DNA from: Chrysomallon squamiferum
Lineage: Eukaryota; Mollusca; Gastropoda; Neomphalida; Peltospiridae
Length of the DNA stretch: 64,000 bases
Assembly (NCBI GenBank): GCA_012295275.1
Contig: CM022665.1
Span: 36,533,933-36,597,932, forward strand
Direction: 5' to 3'
The notes below the pieces were generated by a model. The model saw nothing but the letters and a program-made list of their open reading frames with translations. It did not search any database and was not told the DNA's origin. The translations under genes were made by a program, and so were the position numbers. Position 1 is the first letter of the stretch, and every line of letters starts with the position of its first letter. Positions 14,501 through 26,500 of this stretch are shown in pieces.

Positions 14501-17500
14501 TATAACAACACCTATGGTCATGATTGTTGGGTAAATATATCAAAACCCCCCAAAATGTATGTGCACTTATGACATTTTTTATGACCTTTTAAATCTGTTT
14601 TTTTATATCCCAGAAGTACATTGTGGGGTTGGGGTGAACTAATAGAACTTTTGTCACGAAATGTTCTGTACAGACAACAGATATCCGAAACTGTTTTGTG
14701 TTTATCTCAGTTTGGCAAAAATGCAACTACGACATTCTGGCATTAATCCATTGATATGAGTATTTAGCTTAAATCTGACAATTTAGAAAAACGTAACATA
14801 CATTCAAAACTCTTTATAAAGCCTCCAGTGGTGCTCACTGGATTGTGGTGTTATAAGGAGACTGTTAGTGTAACAAGGTTTATATTTTATTTCAACTTCG
14901 ATGTGTTATTTTTACAAATTATGTACAGATTTCTAAATGGAAGGAAAATGTTTTCAGTGTAAAGCCCATTAATAGCATTAATTTTATTGTATCTTGTTAT
15001 GCCATTCACATTTGTACTACTTTCTTTCTAGACAAATTTTTTATGAGACATTTCTAGGTACCTTGTATTTGTCACATCCATTCTCTTGTGGTGCACATTT
15101 GATAGTAAATACAATCGACTGGGTAATCATCTTCTGGTTCACATCTGTAAAAAAAAAAAAAAAATTGCTTCCATTTTAAACTTTTATTATGGTACTTGAG
15201 CAAAAACAGATTCCAGCATGGATGTATATATGAATAACCTTTATTAATGAATTACTGTTTCAGTTTCATTTATTTTATCTGAGTATAAAGAGATATGACT
15301 ATAAACATACTGAAAAATATGAATATATGAAAAATATACACTGAGGTAAACAGTCAGATGTTCACAGGGCCCTTTTCCCCCTCTGAGATTAAATGGCACC
15401 CAGAGATGACTTCTCTCTACATTCCACATCATGGCACTGGTGTGTTAACTCTCAGTTTCATATACAGCAATTCAAATGGAAAGAAATTGTTTTCAATGTA
15501 AAGCCCATTAATAGCATCAGTTCTATTCTATATTGTTATGCCAGTTTCTTATTACATACTGGACTACCACAATGTTGCAGTACTTGAGTATTTCGAAGAA
15601 CTATACTGACATTCACAAAGGTATAACTTCTTGGGTTGCCATTTTTTGCTATATCTACATCATGTCCATACCATTGTATTAACAAATAAATACAATTAAA
15701 ATATGAATGCAGGTGATGAAAATGCACCATAGTACTGGCTTCCGTTCATAGGAGGTTACCACAATATTGTAAATTGCAAACATTCCATTATATGTTTTGC
15801 CATTGATTTATTAAAACTAAAATATTAATTACATTTATCTTCAATTCATTTTTTTTGTTTCTTTAATTGGGAAAAAAGGTTCCCTGAAAATGGTGTAAAC
15901 GCCCCCAATATCTTTCATCTACCATGTCTTGTCAAATTTCTAGAGAAAACAGTACATACTTCTATTATAGTTTAATTTTTTAATTTTTCATAATATTAGT
16001 AAGATTCAACAGTTATATAATCAATATTTATTGAGTGAAACCAACAGTAGAACATATTAAAAGTTACGTGTGTTGTTTCAATTGTCAATAAATATGGGCA
16101 TGGCCCTTAAAAGTTTCCATACTTTTCTTGAGATAGCACGTTCTAAAGTATAGGAACACTGTTACCTTGTACAGCATTGTTTTGATTGTCTGCAACCAGA
16201 CATATAGCTTTCAATAAATTATAAACTGGTTTTGTAACATGTCTATAATCACATTTCTATTAATAAATGTGCAACAGGGGGTATTGCGCATGCTAAATCA
16301 CAAACTTGTAAATGCTGCAGTATCGTGAGCAAGGAGTACACTTCTTTCATCTGTAAATAGAAATAGTTTTCCTTATAAACTTTTATTATTGTAGTTGTGC
16401 GAAAACAGATTGCAGCTTGGATGTATATATGAATAACCTTTATTAATGAATTACTGTTTCAGTTTCATTTATTTTATCTGAGTATAAAGAGATATGACTA
16501 TAAACATACTGAAAAATATGAATATATGAAAAATACACACTTAGGTAAATAGTCAGATGTTCACAGGGCCCTTTTCCCCTCTGAGATTAAATGGCACCCA
16601 GAGATGACTTCTCTCTACATTCCACGTCATGGCACTGGTGTGTTAACTCTCAGTTTCATATACAGCAATTCAAATGGAAAGAAATTGTTTTCAATGTAAA
16701 GCCCATTAATAGCATCAGTTCTATTCTTTCTTGTTATGCCAGTTTCTTATTACATACTGGACTACCACAATGTTGCAGTACTTGAGTATTTCGAAGAACT
16801 ATACTGACATTCACAAAGGTATAACTTCTTGGGTTGCCATTTTTTGCTGTATCTACATCATGTCCATACCATTGTATTAACAAATAAATACAATTAAAAT
16901 ATGAATGCAGGTGATGAAAATGCACCATAGTACTGGCTTCCGTTCATAGGAGGTTACCACAATATTGTAAATTGCAAACATTCCATTATATGTTTTGCCA
17001 TTGATTTATTAAAACTAAAATATTAATTACATTTATCTTCAATTCATTTTTTTTTTGTTTTGTTTTGTTTTGTTTCTTTAATTGGGAAAAAAGGTTCCCT
17101 GAAAATGGTGTAAATGCCCCCAATATCTTTCATCTACCATGTCTTGTCAAATTTCTAGAGAAAACAGTACATACTTCTATTATAGTTTAATTTTTTAATT
17201 TTTCATAATATTAGTAAGATTCAACAGTTATATAATCAATATTTATTGAGTGAAACCAACACTAGAACATATTAAAAGTTACGTGTGTTGTTTCAGTTGT
17301 CAATAAATATGGGCATGGCCCTTAAAAGTTTCCATACTTTCCTTGAGGTAGCACATTCTAAAGTATAGGAACACTGTTACCTTGTACAGCATTGTTTTGA
17401 TTGTCTGCAACCAGACATATAGCTTTCAATAAATTATAAACTGGTTTTGTAACATGTCTATAATCACATTTCTATTAATAAATGTGCAACAGGGGGTATT

Positions 17501-20500
17501 GCGCATGCTAAATCACAAACTTGTAAATGCTGCAGTATCGTGAGCAAGGAGTACACTTCTTTCATCTGTAAAGAGAAATAGCTTTCCTTATAAACTTTTA
17601 TTATCGTAGTTGTGCGAAAACAGATTGCAACTTGGATGTATATATGAATAACCTTTATTAACGAATAATTGTTTCAGTTTTATTTATTTTATCTGACTAT
17701 AAATAGAAACAAATATCTAAATGTAAGACACATTTTCACAGGACTCTGTCCTCTGAGACTGACATGCAGAAATGATTTCTCTCTACTTAAGAGTACATCT
17801 GCAGAACGAGACAAAAAAGACACATGTCAACTACATATAGTCATGGTTTTTGCTGTAATATGTAATAAATCAGTGGTACAGTCTTGTACCTTAATATATG
17901 TAAGTACAGAAAAACAAAACATTAGTGACATATTTTTTCCAACTATACATCCATTAAATTCTGAAAATATGTTTGTTATCTTTCTTTTGGAAATCTTTCA
18001 GAAAGATTATTTGAAAACAGACTATTGCCTTATGTAAACAGATTATAATTTTATATTTACTATCTTTGTCAGTCCTCATCCTCACCAAGAAAATTAGCTC
18101 CAGTTGTAGCTATCAGCAATTTTGGGAATCTTTCTGTGTGTGTGTTGCATTTCTGTATTTCAATCAAAGATGATTTGGTAAATACAGTTCGATAACAGGG
18201 AATATGCTGTTGACTTATTTTTTCATAAAATCTTTTTAAAAAGAAGAATTAATGGTGCAGATAATTGAGAAATAGCATGAGCATAGATTATGATGGCTGC
18301 ATTGATGTCATTCCCAAAACTGTTAAATAACTGACAAGTATTAATCACATGACTAGTTATGAACAGTGTATGAACTTTCAGGTTTATCCAAACAAGTTGA
18401 CCTTTGAATTCTAGGACTGAATTTAGCAGGTGGCAATTGCAATTTGATACATTCATGCTACATTAAAAATCATCAACAGCTATCATAAATATTGCGACAG
18501 AGTATATTTAAAATGACAGTGAAATGTATTAGTCTAATTGTAGTTGATAGTGACTTAAATAACAAAATGTTTCATGACTGACAATGCACATTCTCCTAAG
18601 CTTTATCAATGTGCAGTGACGTCCGAGTGGATTAAAATTTAAATTGTTAATCAAAGGTGTAAAAGTGAATGCTTGCAAATAAAACTGATGTGGAAAAGAT
18701 ATTTTCAGAATACTTGTTATATACTGCCATATTGGTTTATGAAAAAATAAAATGAATTTAATTAATTTATTACTTGAGTTAATCTTATGCTTGTGTACAA
18801 ACTTTCAGGTTTTTTCATCACAAAAATTTCAATAGTTAAGTACTGTCTTAATATGAAGAAGCTGGCAGTTGCAGTTTCCTGTGTTCATTGTTGCTTGTAT
18901 TAGCAGTATGAAACATTATCCAACAGCTAAATGAAATGTTACAGCAGTGTAAGAAAATCTTGTTTCAATTTATTTTAAATCACAGTTCATTAACTTTGTA
19001 ATAAATGCATTTGGTAATTTACAAAGTTGAAACTAAACATTAAAATAACATTACCCAGAAACATATACCGCAGTGCTTATGAATGACCATAACAGATAAT
19101 AATGCAGTGCCTATATTATAACACAAGACCTGTGATGGGACAAAATAATCTTTTTCATACTTGCATGACCCTTTAAGGCCTTGTGATCATCACAAATTAT
19201 TTTTGCAAAAAAGAACAAATACATATATATATATACATAAGATATTGAAATATATAGCTTATCTCAGGCTTTACAACATCACTGGATCAGTTTATATGCA
19301 GATAGTAGCTTCACATGAATCATGAACACTGGGTTTTAATGATAGATACATTTACTTGCATACACCACATAATCAGCATATTATGTGTCTATTTTATTTT
19401 AATTATTAGTGAAATCTGTATAAATCTGGTAATATAATACACCTTAACTGTTAATATTATGAAAATATTTCTAATGTAGACAGCATGTGCTTCTTACCTG
19501 CTACCCTGTGGCACCGTGCTTGTTTCCACAATATTGGTTCATTGGTTTAATCATCTCCTTGCACAAAACTAGTGCCCTAGTAAAGTCAATTTTTTTTATG
19601 TCTGGGCCATCATCTGAAATCATTCAGCAATTTGGTGTTCATTTGGGTTCAAAGCCTACTCTTGATCTGGTTTTGCATCAAAAACCCACATTCAAACTGC
19701 ATAGTTGAAACAGGCACAGTTAAGCAACACTTCATGGCTTTGAGCATGTTGGTATGCTTTCTGAGTACTTTTCACTAAACACTGATGTGGCATCCAACAT
19801 TGAAACTGAAGTAAACTGAAATTAATCTGTCATATTGCACATACTCGATTCCAAACTGGTCACCAAGCTGAATTTGTAACTTGAATCTCAGATTTGCTGT
19901 AATTAGGTAATTATATATATATATATATATTTTTTTTTTTTTCCCCCATTGATAATGTTTGCTAGAACAAGAACTCCAATCAATTCAGTTATGCTGCTGT
20001 GTGTGAAACACTTTTGCAGAGATTCAGTGATTTTTCTCAGTGTACTATTGTCACCTGCATGAGATTGTGCAGAACACCTGCCTTTGTGTGGTGGTGTTGA
20101 CATTTAATGCATATTGTTTCTGGGTTTTTTTTGCCCTGTAAACTGAAACCCTACTTTATAACCAAAACACAACCAAATAGTAACGTTGTGATTAGGTTGT
20201 AATTACATTGTGTTAGGTGTGTTGACACTGATGAACTTATTACTTTTTTTTATATATTTGTGACTTGTCCAGTATTAACTAATGACAGCATTAATACATT
20301 TTAACAACAACAACAAAAATATTGATTCTCTAGTGCTTGATAATGTGTGTGAAGTATATTGAGTTAACTGTCAAAATCTAAGTTCAGATACTAGATCAGA
20401 GCTGGTCACACTTTTGGGATATTTCCCTTTATTTTGGACTGAGGCTTAATAAACAATGAACAGTAAAGAAAGAAGAAAACTGTATTTGACAGATGCAAAC

Positions 20501-23500
20501 TGATACACTTCTATAACCAGATTTCTGATAATTCTGGTCTTCTGGAAGCTGGATAAATTGTCTGGTATAAAAAGTACATCATGTTTTCTATAAAAACTAG
20601 ATAAAAATATGTTTAACATGATTAGCAGGAACACTCCATCGCAGAAATACATATCAAGGACAAATGCTGGAGATGTGGTCCTCAGCTTTGGTGGAACAGA
20701 TAATGCAGTGTGGACAGGTCAGGGTCAAGGTTGTTCAATTCATTCTTATGATCCTAATACAGAACTGCCTGAACGCTTCAAGTACATGTTCCAGAAAGTG
20801 ATAGATAAAGCTTTTGGTAAGTGTTGATGTTAATTACTAGTCAGTATTGGTCAAAACTGAGACATTGTTGCCTTTATATTGTTAACTGTGGTCCAATAAA
20901 TGTTAACAAATATTAAAAACATGAAGGAAAGATGTTAGGTGTTACACACATATCATTTCCTGCATTAATATATTTGATCAAAACATAATCATTGAAAAAA
21001 TATCATTTCTGTGGAAGGAATGCCATGACTTTTTTTTATTATATTTTTTATTTTATTTTTATTTTTCAGTTCTAAATGATCTGATTGATAATATGGCAGA
21101 TCAGCTGAAGAAAAATCACAAGATTGCAGATTGGGCTCACGTTTCTTTACCAGCACAGGTATTCTGTTTTAATAATACATTTCTAATTTATGGGATGAGG
21201 ATGACACATTTCTACTAAATAATCCTAGGTTCTTTTATATGTTTAATCAAGCACAGAACATGTTTACAGATAAAAACATTGTGTTAACCTGTAAGAGTTA
21301 AAAAAAAAAAATACATACATACAGCATAAAAAGAAATTCTATTTCCAGTTTCCTTATTATAAATATTTATTTACAGAAACTGAAATTTTAGAAAGTCTTG
21401 AGGGGAAGAAAAAAAATGTTGATGCTAGTATTTATATCTAAATTAAATACATCTTTAATTAAATATACACATTGAGATGTATTTTGTTACATTTGTTTGT
21501 TTTAGGAGCCAGTCTGTGTTGTGGGACGTGTGTGTTGTGACAGCAATGGCAGACTGAATGCTAAATCAATGTTGCTGGAAGGATCACGGGAAACGTCTGG
21601 TGGAAAATGTATTCCTCTTGACCTTTCTGAGTTGCCAAGTTTTTCACTGTTTCCTGGACAGATTGTAGCTGTAGAAGGTGTGAATAGCACAGGAAATAGA
21701 TTGGTTATCAACAAAATATTTGAGGTAAACATTCATTTTTTTCTTCTTTTTTAAAAGAAAAAAAAAATTAGACATCTATTTACAAAAATTCATTGTCACT
21801 TTTTATAAAATTATTTCATTGCAAGCTTATTTGTGATTTTGTATTACAATGTTATTAAGCATGTATTTAATTTACAAATTTATTGCTAGAGTAATTTTTT
21901 TTTTTTTAATAAATCATAATTTAAAATAAACAGAAAATGTGTGACATCTACAAAAATATCTAACTTAACTTGCAGGTACAAAACTGAATTTATATCATTT
22001 TATTTTACTGTTAAACTTGAAACATAATATTATTTACTTTATATTTATTTATTTATTTATTTCTGTTTCAGAATGTGTGTGTTCAGCCACCATCACCATC
22101 TGTGAAGAAAGAATATGGTATTTACATTTCAGAGTCTTTTATGGTCTCTTTATTGTTTCAGTGAAATTAAAGTTAATGACACCACTTTTTTTTTACTGAT
22201 CTACAGTTAAAACAAAAAACAACTAATATTTATTAGTCAGTAATTAGCAAATGTGATACTTAGCACCAAGGTGAAACAAACTTAGTTTATTTTAAAAAGT
22301 TCCATTATAAAGTTTTTAAATTTGTTTTCCTCATTCATGCCTCAGTTCCTCTTAGTGTGATGATGGCTGCTGGACCATTCACAACCTCTGACACTCTGAC
22401 CTATGACCCCTTAGCTGATTTGCTTAAATATATTTACCGGGATAAGCCTGATTTAGTTATATTGGTAAGTTTGTATAAAATTTCTCTTTTTTGGCATCAA
22501 CCTTTGCTGATAATTAAGTATGTCAGTAAGAAAACAAGCTTGTTAAGAAATGTTAAAATGGTGATTTTCTACCTTCTTTCTTATTTATGCCTAACATGCT
22601 GGTCAAAGAAATAAAATAAATACCAGAAAAAATAAATTAAACTGGTGATGATGAATGTTTGTTTTCATTTTAAATGCAGATCTGTCTCAATTTCATAAGA
22701 TATTTACATAACAAATTTAATTAAGCTGTCTAATACATTTATTTCCTGCAAAAAGATGGCCAATTTCTTCATTGTTCATTTCTGTTTATCTGATTATTTA
22801 TTATGTAAAATGATTACAAAGATATTTTTTCATTTCATTTATTTGCAGTTAGGACCTTTTGTTGACAGTAAGAATGATGAAATTGCAGTAAGCTTACATG
22901 ATTTTTAATTTTACCTGTTCATAAATAAAGACTAATTCAAAATATTTTCAGTTTAAAGCTATTTTTTTAACATAAAGACAAATACACTATTCTTTTTATA
23001 TATTGTTTTTCATCATAAGTGATAAATATAATTTTTATTTTGTATACTGATTTAGTAAAGATTTTTTCACACTCACTATTACTTTTGCAACAGCATTTTA
23101 ATTATTAAATTGAAATGTTAAGTTTTGAAGAGCTTTTCTTTTAGTCAGATGGTGTTACTTCTATATTTGATAGAGAATTATATTTTACTTTGACAGAAAT
23201 GCACGCTTACATGCAGCTTCACTGATATGTTTCAATCCCAGCTTCAACAGATTATAAGTGTTACTGAACGGTATGTTGAATTTACATTGATGTTGTATGG
23301 GTTAATTGATATCACAGAAAAGTAAGTTTGTCTTGTATTTTTTTTTATTATTATTTTTTTTTATTATTGATGTTCTTGTTTTTGGATTTTCTTTTTTTAT
23401 TTTTTTTTTTTTTTTTTTGTTGTTGTTGTTGGTTCTTTTTTTTTGCTGTTGGAATTTAGATTTCAGATTGCTTGAACAAATTGTTTCTCAAACAGTGCCG

Positions 23501-26500
23501 TTTAGTGGTGCATAACTAATCCAAACAAAAACCAATAACAAACCTGTAAATTACTAAAAAAGTTGTAATTTCAGGAGTAGATTTTATGCTGGAAATGCAT
23601 GTGGATCAATTCAGTATTAATATTTTTGACTTCATTCATACAAGTAAAACTATAATCATAAGTTTTAATTTCTTAGTAAGACCACTGAGACATTTATAGT
23701 TATTTGTTGGGAGGGGGTTCTGAAGAAATGAAAAGTTTAACCTTTGGATATATTCTTGGTTCCTTGTATTTGGTTCAAGACAGGACATCAGTACATTTCA
23801 CACCATTTACAATGTTTTGTTTTCTTTCATATTTATTTTAATACTGTCAGAATTACTAACTACTCCTTTCTCAAAGACACATTAATTATTAGTAACATAA
23901 CCATATCCCCCTTTTAACTGTGCACCTAAATCACTTAAATGTTTATTATGAGAAGAAAAAAGATTCACACTGTGTGTTTTATTCAGGGCTTTCTGAGAAC
24001 TAGTTAAATGTGCATGTAGTTTGAAATCTTAAGTGGTTTTAAATAATAACTATGTGTTAATTTCAGTCAGTAGTTATATATATACATATATATATTATTC
24101 CAAGTATATAAAAATGAAAAAAAAGGTAATAATGCAAATACGGTTTACATAGAATTTAAATTTGTGCATCCATGATTTCCCTTAAGTAGATAAAAAATAA
24201 ATATTTAAAAAAAAAGACTAAACATTGCAAATGGTGTGAAATGTATTGATTTCCAGTCTTGTACTAAATACGATTACTTTGTATCTTTTTCTTTTCTCCT
24301 ATTTTTTTTTTTTTTTTTTTTTTCAAATAATGTTATTTAAATTAGATATTCTCATTGAAAACTGAATAAACCTACATCAGCTGAGGGAGACTAACAACTA
24401 CAACAACTCTCCAGAAGAAGCTGTTTGGCACAAGAAGTGATCTACAGAGAACAATATCATTTATATTCACTGCTGGTCTTGACATGTGGTCAACAAGCAA
24501 ACAAAAAGAAGAAAAATCAGATATTCCAGACCATTAGAAATATGAATTTTTGTCCTCAAAAGTAATTTCTCATCGATTTGTTTCAGAATAAACTGCCATC
24601 TAGTTGTGGTACCCTCACAGCGTGATATTCATCATGACCCAGTGTACCCTCAGCCTCCTTTCACCATCCCAAAGATGCAGGTCAAAGTAACAATAAATAT
24701 TTCACATTATTTCAATATATTTTTTTATAGGCTGTTTCCATCTGTAAGTACAAAGTGGATACATCTTAAAATAAATGTGAATGTGCACAACCACCACATT
24801 ATTCAAAATATAATTCATGGAGTTACTGTTAGTATGAAAAAAAGATAACAAGCACATTCTCTGATCCACAAAAGTTTTAAACTGTTCTGCAGAATTAACA
24901 AGTAGTAATAGTGAAAAAAATTACAGTAATAATAACAGTATGGTATTTTGAAATACAACTAGTAAAATACATTTTATTTTATTTTCTGATTTTCTAGAAT
25001 GTTCACTTTGTCAGTGATCCGTGCACATTGGTAATCAATGACGTCATATTTGGTATTACATCTACAGACATTTTGTTTCACCTTGGGGCAGAGGAAATAT
25101 CTTTGTAAGTATTAAATCTGCTGCTACTTTTAAGATCACATTTTTAAAATTATATGCACAAATTTTAAAATTTCCAATGCAATTGGTGTTCTCTTGGGTT
25201 GAAAGATTCTGAACAAATTTACTCACTGATACAGATCAGAATATGCCACTTAAGATAAAAATGTATCACTAGTTTATAATGATTAGAATATAATATTTTT
25301 ACTTCACAAAAATTGACTATATTATTTATTTATTTTATTTTATTTTACTTTATTGTATTTTTTTAATTATTATTTTTAAGCTTAAAACTTTTGAAATCCT
25401 ATGTATATTGCTGTTAGGGTAAAGAGAATTTTCTTTTATTTCTCTCATTTAAATTATTTTACAGTCCACCTGGTTCAGCTGACAGGCTTGGAAGACTTAC
25501 TCAGCATTTACTTTTACAACACAGGTAATTGTAATTTATATCTGAGAGGTCAAATGCATTTAAATGTTGCAAGTTAATAATTAAAAGTTCTTCTTACAAA
25601 ATAGTAAACAACAGATGAACATTTAATATCATAAAATGTTTCTTGGTTGTTGTTTTTTTTTTTTTAATTTTTTTTTTTTTTTTTTCCTTTTCAATGTTGC
25701 TGTTATAATGTGGGGAATAGTTTTATGAAGCACATCTGGAAATTTTAGAAAGTTCTGTCCGCAAATTGCTGAGATCTATCCAGAAACAGAAGACCATTCT
25801 GTAAAAAAAAAAACATACATCTGAGAAAATGGAACTTAAAATTAGACAGCATTATTTATTGTCCTTTTTTTTACTGTACACAGTACCTTCTGAGTGTGTT
25901 GAAGGTGATCTTTTCTATGTCTAAGACCTTTCCCACAAATAAATACATGTTTGACTTTTTATTTTTGTAAGTGTGTATGAAATAGCTCTTATGGTTTCAT
26001 AAACAATTGTGATGGATAAACAAAGAAGTGTGGGTTTGCAGTCATTTGACACATTTTAACCAATAATAAAAGTAGCAAAAACAAATTTAAAATCAATCAG
26101 ATTTGAACTAAATGAAACATTTGATGATTTATAGAAACCTTTATCCAGAATTCACAATAAGAAATAAACAATCCTTTCTGAAAAATAAATTGTTGTTCAT
26201 TGTGGTAATTAACACACATACGTGTAAACTGTGACTAGAGGCTCAATTAAATTTGTAAGTTAATCATAACAAATGAGCTCAGAATGAAGGGAGGTGTTTC
26301 ATCCAGTTATTCATTAATTGGTATTTTTCAACTGCACAACAGTGACCCTGGTGCATGCCCACATAATTAGCTTTATGTATCCATGTATGCAGTTATGTTA
26401 TCAACTTAGTGAGTTATCAAATGTAAGTAATACATTGTCGGTGTAACTGTCCAGTTTTCTGAGGTAAAGTTTGGATTAAAGGAACAAAATGTGATCAGAT

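Noticed and set aside
8800-16928. Repeated 64-codon open frames on both strands (8800, 9975, 15393, 16591 and partners) as a small gene family
   Set aside because: They are copies of the ~1.18-kb tandem unit. The plus and minus frames overlap, the product shows no known domain, and conservation simply follows the near identity of the whole unit.
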